Of a DNA stretch of 64,000 nucleotides, positions 11,101 through 20,740 are shown in pieces. Under the pieces are notes generated by a model. It saw only the letters and a program-made list of their open reading frames with translations. It was not told the DNA's origin and made no database searches. Made by a program: the position numbers and the translations under genes. Every line of letters begins with the position of its first letter. Position 1 is the first letter of the stretch. Source of the DNA: Rhodosorus marinus (Eukaryota > Rhodophyta > Stylonematophyceae > Stylonematales > Stylonemataceae). The stretch lies in NCBI GenBank assembly GCA_029953675.1, contig JAMWBK010000011.1, positions 1,364,001-1,428,000 of the forward strand, read 5' to 3'.

Positions 11101-13081
11101 AAAGCCCTATCTGAACAAGTCATGGTGGCTGTTTGCCTATGCTCACCCCATCTAGTCCAGAAGTATCGCAAAGAGACCCGGTTCGCCATGCCCCTGTCCT
11201 CCTACAGTCCGAGGGATCATCTACGTCGCAGGTATCATAGAAGCAACTCCTTCCCTCATATAGTTCTGGTTCGCACTGGCAGAATCCTTCTCTCTGCCGG
11301 TCTGGTGCGAGGATCTGTGATGAAACTTCCAGCGTAAGTCCGGGGAAGGACGGGGTCTGACAGGAGCAGAAAGGGCGGCAACGGCTCTCGCTCTGTTCCC
11401 CACCGCTGCCTAAAGTTTCTAGTGCTTTGCTAGCTCACCCCCATGCTAAGGTCGTCCCCGTATCGAATTGCACATTTCTCACCGCTAACGCCATGTTGGA
11501 GCGTCAGTTGTCCAGGCACTTGGTATACGCAGGGAATGCCAGCGCATCCACAACGGAACGGCGACCTGTATGCAATCTATCAACCACCGTCGTGTGGGTT
11601 GAGAAAAGGATATGACCGTTTGTGAGAATTGAGTCACTGCGGATTCGAGAGCTGGGAACGTGGGGCGTATCCATCTGTTTCCTTCGCGTCTCTTCAACTC
11701 TGAAAAGTGAGCGTGCTTTTGAATATGTAGAACCACTCACCCCTGCATACTTGTAGAAGTGGCTACAAGGAGCACCTACTACTGTAGTTGTTTGCAGCGT
11801 CGAGAAAGCACTTGTGAAAATTTCGATCGTACAACTCGTATCCGAGTCTGTACTTACGCACTCACAGAGTCCATCCTCAACAAAGTGCGCCGTCTTAGTG
11901 AAAAATTCGACACAAGAGAGCGCAGTCGGATTTGGTCAATTGTGGGAAGTGTTCATCTAAGGAGAACTTGCGCAAAGGACGCGGACGAGACAGAATTCGA
12001 GTTTGTGATGACGGAGTTGATACTCCTCGCAGGGAAGGGCGGACTCACCCCTTTCCTGAAGCATTGATCACCGGGAGAAAATTCGGTCGAACAATCGAAC
12101 TCTGCAGGATCGCAGTCAGAAATCACACATTTGATTGCGGTCACATCACCGACGTCACATCTGCAGTCACTTTCTGAGCTCTCGTCAATCGATGTTCCCA
12201 CAAGGGTCTGCCAGTAGGTAGACGGAGGTCACAGCGGAAAAAATTTCTGAGCGTCGAGGAAATATTCTAGCCAAGATTGTGATGAATCCAACGAATAGGG
12301 ATCTTCTCGCGCCCACACGCACCCCTCGGAGGCCAAACAAAGCACAAGGACTGCCCAGATCTGTGGAAGATGAGGTACACGAAGCAGATTGCTGAACCCC
12401 GCTTGGAGTGTCTTCATCCACGAGCGTGCAAGTGTAACTCTTGCAGGTCTTGACAGCCGCCGGCAGCGGCAGGTCAGGCGGTAAACAGGGGAGTGACCCG
12501 CACGTGAGCGATATCATGCAGATCCTGGGCTGCTGGCCCTGTCGTTTGAAGCAAGTTTTCGTGTCGTCCAATCCAGCTGGTGCGTAGGAGTATATCAAAC
12601 CCGTTCCGCCCTCGGGAGCAACACCAGCTCGCACCAGGAGCTGCAAGTCTTCACTGCAGCAGTTGCCTTGGAAATTTAGGTCCGAGGCAGGTATGAAAAG
12701 TTTGGCCTTCTTGACCCGTTTCACCTTGGAGACGAACGGATACGCTTCCTGTGTGAGCTGGGGAATGTCCATTCCCTTCAGCAACACACCAGCCTCGAGC
12801 CGCTTGAGCTCGAACTCGTTTAGAGTGGCGTCGAAGGAGATCTCGATGCCGGCAGGAGCGTTCTTGGTGTACTTGACACAGAAGCGCCCGTAGGTCACCC
12901 CACTCCGCTTGAGTTTTCTGCAGAATTTGTTCCTCCCTCCGCTGATGCTCACTGAAGGTAATTCGTTAAGCATAGCGCCGCATTCACCGGAAGCGCCTGG
13001 AACGACACTCTGGGCGAGGCTTCCAGTCGCTTCAATAAACGCGACAACGAAGAGTGCAAAGATCCACCCCCTCGCCACCAT
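8146..13081 (-). CDS. Secreted modular cysteine-rich protein, 16 exons
   Basis: Proposed exons, in coding order: 13081-12323, 12207-12049, 11893-11741, 11576-11439, 11314-11147, 11008-10880, 10739-10629, 10537-10373, 10229-10107, 9915-9790, 9610-9449, 9270-9109, 8958-8806, 8702-8559, 8465-8337, 8205-8146. Every coding exon length is a multiple of three. Each border has AG before and GT (mostly GTAAG or GTGAG) after, and introns are about 90-190 bases. The product is about 946 residues. Exon 1 has a signal peptide (WIFALFVVAFIEATGSLAQ) and an unknown Cys-containing domain of about 200 residues. The internal exons each encode one 37-56 residue module: a V-L-V-like start, a C-x-C pair, further Cys and usually a Gly at the donor. 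The start at 13081 was chosen over 13099 because it sits in GCCATGG. The family is unknown to me; an extracellular adhesive, lectin-like or inhibitor role is possible but unproven. Confidence 0.8.
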
Positions 13082-13099
13082 GGCCGAACGATTGAGCAA

Positions 13100-13750
13100 C
13101 CAAGCAATCCACAGTCCCAGAACGGATGCCTACCAACCCAAACACACACCTTCTCACTACGACTTATGCCAACGAGCAAACCCACCCGGATAGCGCTCCA
13201 GAACACATAAAAAGGGATAAACAGCCGCAAGCACCGAATGTCAGTTCTCTTCCAATCCTGACGTACCCGAACTCCAACTATGCATATATGATATCAGTGC
13301 ACACCCAACAAATCTTCCATGCACATGGGCTCTTGTGACGCAAAGGGAAAAATCGACCGAAATATGCTGAGGCAATAAACCATTCATCATCATCAGAGTA
13401 GGAGTATAAAATAGGCTACGTTAGCGTAGAATATGAGAAGGCGAAAGGGAAAAGGTAGACAAGTAACCACCAACAGAGCCTCCCTAAAACCCAAACCTAA
13501 GCAAAACATCCTCCCCAACCCTCCAAACCCCTTCCCCCCCCCAATAATAGGGATGCGCCCAGAAAGGGTTGCAGTAGTAAAGGCGCAAATTGTTAAAAAG
13601 GATTCGATGGATATTCAAAGTGGAAGCTGGAGTAGGCCATGGACCTTCAGTGCGACCTTAGTCGATCCTAGTCTTCCTTCCACTTGATTTTGTTTTTGCA
13701 TCCGATTAGCCAGATTAGCACTCTGCGGTGTGCACGACCAAATAAAAGAA
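13100..13750. other. Upstream region with a dispersed repeat
   Basis: This is the 5' flank of the minus-strand modular gene; I see no clear TATA box. About 13400-13620 holds a dispersed non-coding repeat. Its ATAGGCTACGTTAGCGTAGA segment recurs at about 29893. Its later part (AATAATAGGGATGCGCCC) has a diverged partner at about 30610. No gene recognised. Confidence 0.5.
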
Positions 13751-14355
13751 TCCACTGTTTTTTTCTGTTTTTTTATCTCTAACGGTTTTTTTATCTCTAA
13801 CTGCTTTTTTAGCTTGTATAAAGAAACGACTGTTTTTTTCTGTTTTTTTATCTCTAACGTTTTGTTTTTTTTATCTCTATCTGCTTTTCTAGGTTGTATA
13901 AAGAAACAACTGTTTTTTTTCTGTTTTTTTATCTCTAACTTTTTTTTTTGATCTCTAACTGCTTTTTTAGGTTGTAGTTCGCCACTGTCTCCCTACACCT
14001 CGTAAAAGAAGCGCCTGTTTTTTTCTGTTTTTTTATCTTTAACGTTTGTTTTTTTGGATATCTAACTGCTTTTTTAGGTTGTATAAACAAACGACTGTTT
14101 GTTTTCTGTTTTTTTATCTCTAACGTTTTATTTTGATCTCTAACTGCTTTTTTTGGTTGTCCAAAAAAACGTAACTGTTTTTTCTGTTTTCTTAACTCTA
14201 ACGTCTTTTGTTTTATGTCTAACTGTTGTTTTAAGGTGTAGTTTGCCACTGTCTCCCTACACCTTGTAAAAGAAAGGACTGTTTTTTTCTGTTTTTGTTT
14301 TATCTCTGACGGTTTTTTTAGGTTGTAGTTTGTCTCCCTACACCTCGTGAATGTG
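13750..14355. repeat. T-rich imperfect minisatellite
   Basis: About seven imperfect units of roughly 75-105 bases are built from CTGTTTTTTTCTG, TTTTTTATCTCTAACG, CTGCTTTTTTAGGTTGTA and sometimes CACTGTCTCCCTACACCT. The opposite strand stays open for 177 codons (13935-14468) with repeated Lys/Gln-rich peptides. That is expected of an A-rich repeat and I do not call it a gene. Confidence 0.75.
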
Positions 14356-14375
14356 CATGCACACGCGCTGGTTTT

Positions 14376-14415
14376 TGCATAGCCTGAAGCGCTCCGCAGG
14401 GCGTGAAAAGCAAGT
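14376..14415 (-). mobile_element. Family A3 tail fragment
   Basis: GCATAGCCTGAAGCGCT followed by a GGGCGTGAAAAG segment is the A3 3' terminus read on the minus strand. Only about 40 bases are recognisable. It borders the end of the T-rich repeat. Confidence 0.5.
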
Positions 14416-14639
14416 TTTCTGGAATCTGCAATAGGCAAATCGAACGAAGGCAAATCAGCGCTGTGCATGGTTTTTTATGCACTGCACTGGTTTGCATACT
14501 GCAGTGTCCGCACCGACCTCACACGTTCTCAACTATTGTTTGACTGGTTCTTCGCGTGGCGGAACGAGTGTGTTCGAATTAACGATTTAATCGCAAACTG
14601 AAATAAACGTTCAAACGCTCATATCTTGTTCGGATCTCC

Positions 14640-15840
14640 TAGGCGCTCGCGCAGAGGACCTTCCAGCTTTGGCGATTGCGGCCCATTTTGGGCGCCTTTC
14701 CCGGGTTCAGCAGAACCTACTAGATCGGCTCCCAATCAGCGGTTTTCTGTATTCTGCTCTTAAGGATTTTCTTGCCTCACAGACTTCGCTTTTGGAGACT
14801 CATCCTGTTTTTCTTCTTCAGGTGTTTCCCATGGGGCGTCTCTCTGAAGGCACGTTTCCTCTCATGGATGTGGAGGAGCCTCCTGCCATGGATAGTGCTG
14901 GCGGGGATCCGGTGGATCCGCTCGCTATCGAGCCGAGCACCCCCGAGGCCTCGGGTGTTCGGCGTCGCGTTGCCGGCTCTTTGGCGGCTGCTTATGCGTC
15001 CCTCTAATCTCTGCGTCTCCCTCCGCCCAAGCGTCCTCTTTTTGAGGCCAGGGGCGGGGGACAATTCTTCTCCTTCCCACCCTGATTGGCATCCCAATGA
15101 CGCTTCCTCCGGAGTGAGGGAGCAGGATATCCGAGTTCCTCCGGGATCCTTGCGAGCTCCCTGCTTTTTTCACTCTTCCGGGTAGTTTTGAGGACTGGCG
15201 TTCTACCCTTTTCCCCTGGTTTGCGGGGTTCGTAGCCCGTTTCCCTTTGGGGATATTCCTCTCTGCTCTCACTCCCGCCCACACTCTCACCCTCATTGCT
15301 TGCGTAGGCGGGTGTCTTTTCTTCTAGATTTTTTGCTGCTGGAAGTGGCTGACCATCATCAGGAGCCATTAGGTTGGAAACTAATGTTCATTTTCCCTCG
15401 TCTCGTCCTTACGGTCTCAAAAGGGCGTAACACATGCCCTATTCGCGGCAAAGTTCAAGCTTTTCTAGCTTGAAAGGAAGCAGTGGGGCAGAGGGATATG
15501 CGACGGGTTCGTCAATCCTTCAGCATGGCGCGTCAGTCGAACCTTATCGGACTGACCTGGCTGACGCAGTCACCGCGTTGTTTCCTGTGCACGACGTGAG
15601 TTGGAACGCTGGGTTCCAGACCCCTTCGCCGCCGCTCCGCAGGACACGGGTCGGGTGTTCGTCCGGTTTGATGAGGTTCAGGCTCTTATCGGGTCCGCTC
15701 CGCGACACTGTGCACCGGGTCCCTCTGGATTTCGCGTCGAACTCTTTCAGTGGTTGGGTGAGGACGGCTTGGACGCTCTGGCTCGAGTGCTTGAGGGCCT
15801 TGTCAATGGGGATGACCTTTGTGCGGATGCTTGGACGTAA
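14640..15840 (+). pseudogene. Family A1 retrotransposon: ORF1 end and ORF2 N-terminus, broken
   Basis: The frame 14669-15007 (LSRVQQNLLDRLP, ASQTSLLETHPVF) aligns with the end of the A2 ORF1 (LSRIQASLFARFP, STEATLLEAHPAF). About 15180-15470 encodes ORF2 N-terminal pieces in changing frames, including FEDWRSTLFPWFAGF and LMFIFPRLVLTVSKG, the latter matching LLFFFPRLVLTSSTV of A2. The frame 15601-15837 (APRHCAPGPSGFRVELFQWL) is the pre-RT segment and ends at a TAA just before the RT frame. The copy lacks the start of ORF1. Confidence 0.7.
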
Positions 15841-18129
15841 GTGTCCCGCTCCCAGCTTGCACTGCTGCCCAAGCCTGGCCATATACGCCAGACACCTTCC
15901 TTGCGCCCAATCGGGATGCGTGAGGCGCTGCAGATGCTCGCGAGTCGTTTCCTCTCGCGCCGGTTCACTCTGGAAGCACGGAGTTTTTTTGGGCTGACGC
16001 AGGTCGGCGTCGGGTATTCCGGGGGTTTTGAATTGGTTTCTCGCGTACTTCAATTGGATGGTCCGCGCGATGAACCTTTCGGTACGCTCTCGGTCGATTT
16101 CACCAATGCTTTCAACAGCGGCTCTCGGGTTCATGCGCTGGAGGTTGTTCGTCAGTTGTTCCCGACAAGGTTCGGTTTCCTGCGGCGCGTCTACGGTGAG
16201 GGTCCAAATGGCCCCCGCCTTGACACCTTGGGCGTGGACACTCACACTTTCACAGCCCATACTGGGGTTCAGCAGGGGGACCCTCTCGGGCCTTTCCTCC
16301 GCGCCTGCGGATTACAGTTTGTGTTGTTGCGGCTCAAACACCAGTTCCCCAGGATCCGTGTCGTTGCCTTTCATGATGACGTGACGCTCCTCGGCACTCC
16401 GGATGATCTGGTGCCGGCTTACGATTTCCTCGGGGAGATGGCCACTTCGGTGGGCCTGTCGATATACCACGCGAAATGTGACTTCTGGGGTGACTCTCTG
16501 CGCACCGCTGCAGAAGTGCCCTCAAGATTTTTGGATATCTGGCGCCCAGAGGGTTTCATCCATTTTGTTGTCCCGGTAGGCACGCTGAGCGTTATCGAGC
16601 GCACCCTTGGCGAGCGAATGAGGGAACATGAGTCGCTGCTGGCCGAGTTGTGTCGGCTCCCTGAAGGGTTTTTGAAGACGGCGATGCCCATCTTCTGTTT
16701 CAGTGCGTGCCAGCGTTTGAACTATTTCCTCCGGCAGTTGCCTTCTCATTGGGGGGCATGGCTGGCCCTTCGAGAAGATCAGCGTGCGCGGGAAGTGTTG
16801 GGCTCCTTGCTGGACACGGATTTCTCTACACTTGAAGGCACCGACACGGACACCCTCCACCGACAGCTCGCTTTACGCGTCCGGCTGGGCGGGCTGGCCG
16901 TGGGGTCTTTTGCGCCCATCCAACCGGCGGCACTGGTGAGTTCATGGGCCAACTCGCTCATTACGTGGTCTCCCGAGGGCGATTCGAATGTGCGAGGTTT
17001 GCTCTGCGGCCTTCGTGAGGGGCGATTGGATCAACTTCTGAGCTCGCGGCTTGGTGGCCTGTTCGAGGAGTTGGAGAAAGCGCTGCAAGCGTGTATTACC
17101 GTACCCACTACTACACTGCCCCGCTATGGTTCTTGGCGGGCAGTTCTGGATTCCTTTCACGCCCAGGTCCCGGCGGCCGAGGCGGGTGGCGGACGGATCG
17201 CGCAGGATGTTGAGGCAGCCGGAGCTGTCGCTGATGTAAATGTTGATGCGGATGATGCTGAAACGGATGATGTGACCGTGCCTTCACGGCCGCCAGAGGA
17301 CTCTGTTTCTGAGTTGGGCCGGGTCCCATCGAGGAACGATGTAATTCAAAAGGCCCTATCATGGGACATACATCGCAACTCTCATGCCTACCTCCTGAGT
17401 TCACCGTCCCCTTCGGCCTCTACTTTGGCAAGCCTCCGCGGTTTGGGAGGTAGCCTGAGCTCGCATTTTTTTATGGTCATCCCTGCATATCCGCGGTTGG
17501 TGCTGGCGGATTTTGAGTTGCGGGTGGCCTTCCGCTTGTACCTGGAGTTACAACAACCCCCTTGGCCGTTTGGGCCAGATTCGATGTGCACTCTTTGCGG
17601 CGCTTCTGTGACCGTAGGTGATTCCGGTTTACACTTGTTGGCGTCTTGTGCGGAGGTCCAGAGAGCCCGAACCCGACGTCACACGCGGATAAATCGTTTG
17701 CTCTTTCGCTACCTTTGGTCGCAGGTACTCGGCACGGCCCGGGAGGTCGAGTATGAAGTTCCTTTACCAGTGGCAGCGGCAATTGAGGGCGAACCTGGTG
17801 GTGGACGCGGCAATGTGGTGCAGCGAGTTGCAGATCTTGTGGTGTCTGACCTGAATGCTCGTCAAAGCGAGTACATCGACCTTTCGATCCCATGCCCCAA
17901 AGCTTCCAGGTACTTGCCAGCGTCCGCCCAGCGTCAAGGAGCAGCCACTCGGTCGGTGCGGTTGTTGAAGGAGTCCCAGTACGCTGCGGGGATGCCGGAA
18001 CCCGCCCTACGCGACTCTGCGCTGTCGTATCGGTTTGTCCCCCTCACCATCGAATCCTTCGGCTTGGTTGACAGTGTGGGTTCTCGTTGGTTGCGTGGTA
18101 TTTTTGATCGTGACTCAGAGAGGTCTTGA
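15841..18129 (+). CDS. Family A1 reverse transcriptase / RLE polyprotein (ORF2, interrupted upstream)
   Basis: A 762-codon open stretch, counted from a GTG that is probably not a real start. One in-frame TAA (15838-15840) separates it from its upstream part; A2 reads through there (CAWFLVGRFQ against DAWT-stop-VSRSQ). RT motifs in order are RPIGMREAL, motif A DFTNAFNSGSR (about residue 86), motif B GVQQGDPLGPF (about 142) and motif C AFHDDVTLLG (about 177). Then come thumb and linker, an acidic tract near residue 470, and CTLCG...HLLASC followed by RTRRHTR (CCHC knuckle, about 583). The RLE reads RVADLVVSD ... EYIDLSIPC (about 664-683). The product would nick DNA and prime reverse transcription at the target. 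A frameshift lies before the end of the protein. Confidence 0.85.
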   Translation: MSRSQLALLPKPGHIRQTPSLRPIGMREALQMLASRFLSRRFTLEARSFFGLTQVGVGYSGGFELVSRVLQLDGPRDEPFGTLSVDFTNAFNSGSRVHALEVVRQLFPTRFGFLRRVYGEGPNGPRLDTLGVDTHTFTAHTGVQQGDPLGPFLRACGLQFVLLRLKHQFPRIRVVAFHDDVTLLGTPDDLVPAYDFLGEMATSVGLSIYHAKCDFWGDSLRTAAEVPSRFLDIWRPEGFIHFVVPVGTLSVIERTLGERMREHESLLAELCRLPEGFLKTAMPIFCFSACQRLNYFLRQLPSHWGAWLALREDQRAREVLGSLLDTDFSTLEGTDTDTLHRQLALRVRLGGLAVGSFAPIQPAALVSSWANSLITWSPEGDSNVRGLLCGLREGRLDQLLSSRLGGLFEELEKALQACITVPTTTLPRYGSWRAVLDSFHAQVPAAEAGGGRIAQDVEAAGAVADVNVDADDAETDDVTVPSRPPEDSVSELGRVPSRNDVIQKALSWDIHRNSHAYLLSSPSPSASTLASLRGLGGSLSSHFFMVIPAYPRLVLADFELRVAFRLYLELQQPPWPFGPDSMCTLCGASVTVGDSGLHLLASCAEVQRARTRRHTRINRLLFRYLWSQVLGTAREVEYEVPLPVAAAIEGEPGGGRGNVVQRVADLVVSDLNARQSEYIDLSIPCPKASRYLPASAQRQGAATRSVRLLKESQYAAGMPEPALRDSALSYRFVPLTIESFGLVDSVGSRWLRGIFDRDSERS

Positions 18130-18232
18130 TAGCCTCCTCACGGAGCTGTTTTTGGCTCTTTGGCGTTGCAACGTTGCTTTGTTATCGGATGCACGTCATC
18201 AGCGTCTTGTTTCCCGTTTCTCAGGGTAGTTA
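18130..18232 (+). mobile_element. Family A1 3' end
   Basis: The last codons are out of frame with the main ORF and end ALLSDARHQRLVSRFSG and stop, within CAGGGTAGTTAG. The matching end at about 490-536 fixes this as the A1 terminus. Family D sequence begins within a few bases. Confidence 0.65.
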
Positions 18233-20628
18233 GATTTCTAGCGCTACATTAGGTAGTTGAACGTGTTGCACCGCATTGATCGCCGGCTTGCAAAACGCAT
18301 CATCGACGCGCGTTTTCCGGAGTTGCTCCCACTCTATGTGCTTGGGTATGGTAGTGATTCTGCCGACGGCTCGTACCACTTCGGCTGGCTTCCTGAAGAA
18401 AACTCCCCTTCTTCCTCGCGAGATCGATTCTTCCTCCGCTCGCGTACTGGCGTTCAACAGGGCGATCCCCTCGCACCGGTGCTCCGTGCCCTTGCTCTTT
18501 CGCCATATCTTATGGCGATGCGCACTCTCTTTCCCAGCATCACGATGCTCGGGCTCCATGACGACATTAGCTTGGTTGTCCCCTATTACACCATTCAAGA
18601 GGCATTTCACTGGAGTCAAAAGAGTTTTAAGCTCTCTCGGCGCCCGACTGCAACCGGATAAGTGCGTCCTCTTTGGCTCGCCGCGGCTTGTCAATCACGA
18701 CTTCCCCGCAGTTGATTTTACGCGGCATGGAGTGATGCTACACTCTGTCCCTGTGGGCACCCGGGCCTTTGTCATCCGAGCCTGCCGCAAGTTGCAACTA
18801 CACACGCCAAGCTCGTCAAAGGGATTCAGAAACTCCCAGAAGGCGAGTTGCAGACGAAGATGGCCCTCTTTCGCTACTGTGCTGGTCCGAGGCTGGACTA
18901 TCATCTCCGGTGCCTGGCCCTTGTTTTTGGTGCGCTTCTCGCTACTGAGGCGGACACAATCACAATGCACGAGTTGGACACGTTGTGCGGAGGTCTGCTT
19001 ATTCTGCAAGGGCTCCCACCGGAAGAGTTGGATACCGTGAAAGTCCAAATTCGCTTACCTGGCAAGTGGGGTGGGCTTGGTCTGGCTACGCGCGTTCGCA
19101 TTCACCCGATTGCTTTTTACGCCGTTTGGCTTCGCACGCTTCAGAATAATGTGGCTGACAATACCTTTTTGAGACGTCTGGGCACGGCGTGTCGCGGGGC
19201 CGATCCCAACGTGGTTACGGCGCTTGAACCTCTCGCCAGTTCTGCAGACCACCTGGAACACCAACTCATGCTCGCCAGCCGATGGACAACTTCTCGCCTC
19301 AGCTTCCGCACTTCTGCTCGTATTCGAACGCTCGCACTTTGGTCTAAGGCGCTTCCAACAGGTGATGCAGTCTCTGCTTCCATCAATCCTCCGCTCGCAT
19401 GTCCTCTACAACACATACTCTCAGGAGAGCCACCGTAGAGCGTTCGAGAATATCGTGGATAATTCCGATCTTGACGATTGCACTCGTGCCCGTGTCCGAT
19501 CTGCTTCCGGTGCCGGCGCTGGCGGCTGGCTTCGTGACCTCCCTAGCACAGGGCCTGAGCTCCTTTCCACCGAAGAAATTCGCTGCAGCTTGCGTCTTCT
19601 TTTGGGGCTCCCGATACCTGGTCCTCGCACTACCCCTGAGTGCACGGTCTGTGGCAAACCACACGCGGCGGATGGGACCCAACGCTTATTCCACTGCTCT
19701 ACTTCGGCCGGGAACTGGACTCTGCGGCATAATCGCATTCATGATGAACTGGACTTTACTAGCATAGCCTGAAGCGCTACGCAAAGCGTGAAGATGAACT
19801 AATAACTAGGGAGGGAAGCATGCAACCCCAGGCGCCGATGGCGCGCCTCGGAAAGCATGTCGCTGGAATATCGCCAAAGGGAGACACTTAAACGCCTCAA
19901 GAGCGTTTGAGCGCCAAATATTCAGTAGGATGCTCAGCAAAACATTTCCGCAACCACTCTAAACCCGACTTATCCACGTGACCAAAGCTTTCCACAATGA
20001 ATGGCTGGAACCGGTGAGAGCGACCCTCAGCGCAAGGCAGACTGGCCATGCTCTCAGCATACCGTCGTTCCTTAACTCAAAAATGAACTTGCGCGTCACT
20101 TACGCCGGTGGGCACCTGAATGAGATTCAAGTTGAGCCCTCCGGGTTTTTTGAGGGTAGTCGACTTCGACCCGACATTGTTGTTCGTCATCACTGCACAG
20201 GCAAGCAGCACGTTCTTGATGTCAAGGTGGATTCCCCTCTACGAGTCCACCTAGTTGCTCGAGCCACATGTCAAACCGGGTATGCTGCCGCCAACGCGGA
20301 GGTCGGGAAGCGAGCCAAATATCGTGATGCCATCGATGACCGCAGTGACTTCCAATTTGTACCTTTCGACGTCGAAGGGTTTGGAAGACTTGGTCAACCC
20401 GCCCAAGATTTCATCAACGAAACTACTGAACACCTTGGACACAAAACAGACGCGTGTACTCTCCTGCGTGAGGACCTTAGTCGAGAACTATGGCGTGGTA
20501 CGGCTAGCTTAGCGATCCGTGCCACGCGCAAAGATGATCATGTTCGGACAATGTTCCCTGTTGTTCTGGGAGGCGATCGACAAAGACCAGGCAGACCGAT
20601 CGATATTCCCACTAGCTAGAAGTTAGAT
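18233..20628 (+). pseudogene. Family D retrotransposon, RT to RLE, with frameshifts and a nested A3
   Basis: It begins just upstream of motif A (HRIDRRLAKRI). It continues with motif B TGVQQGDPLAPV and motif C LGLHDDISLV. At about 18650 the frame shifts to the ORF with LGARLQPDKCVLFG. It shifts again near 18845 to the frame running from LFRYCAGPRLDYHLRCLA through KWGGLGLATRVR. The CCHC region is CTVCGKPHAADGTQRLFHC. After the A3 insertion (19751-20082) it resumes with NEIQVEPSGFFEGSRLRPDI and HVLDVKVDSPL, the RLE, and stops in the frame ending PIDIPTS. At least three frameshifts make it a pseudogene. Confidence 0.8.
19751..20082 (-). mobile_element. Nested family A3 3' fragment with target-site duplication
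   Basis: A 332-base 5'-truncated A3 copy is inserted in reverse orientation in the D element. ATGAACT flanks it on both sides (19744-19750 and 20083-20089). Removing it rejoins the D coding region around HDELARHLRRW. One copy of the A3 tail unit (GGACTTTACTAGCATAGC on the plus strand) is present. Confidence 0.85.
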
Positions 20629-20740
20629 GAGACCCCTGGACAGGGGGTCTAGGTGAGTTTAGAGCGAAGATAGAGTAGTGGTATTTCGCTGCGGTAGGTA
20701 GCTGCCGAATAAAGGCTACGGGGTTACGTTAGTCTGGGGT
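20629..20740 (+). promoter_or_regulatory. Family D 3' UTR with two stem-loops and tail
   Basis: Hairpin 1 pairs ACCCCTG with CAGGGGGT. Hairpin 2 is GCTGC (20688-20692), loop GGTAG, GTAGC (20698-20702), with one G-U pair. Then come AATAAAGGCTACGGGGTTAC and GTTAGTCTGGGGTT. Families B and C have the same order with different stem bases, so this is probably the RNA recognised by the element's RT for priming. Confidence 0.6.

Noticed and set aside
8000-13100. Many short overlapping minus-strand frames as separate small Cys-rich secreted peptides
   Set aside because: Only the first has a signal peptide; the others start at splice acceptors, end at donors and keep phase 0, so one spliced gene explains them better.
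13750-14355. CRISPR-like array of spaced repeats
   Set aside because: Units are imperfect and T-rich with no constant repeat/unique spacer pattern, and the genome is eukaryotic.
13935-14468. 177-codon minus-strand frame with repeated Lys/Gln peptides
   Set aside because: It is the A-rich complement of a T-rich tandem repeat; the open frame follows from low complexity.
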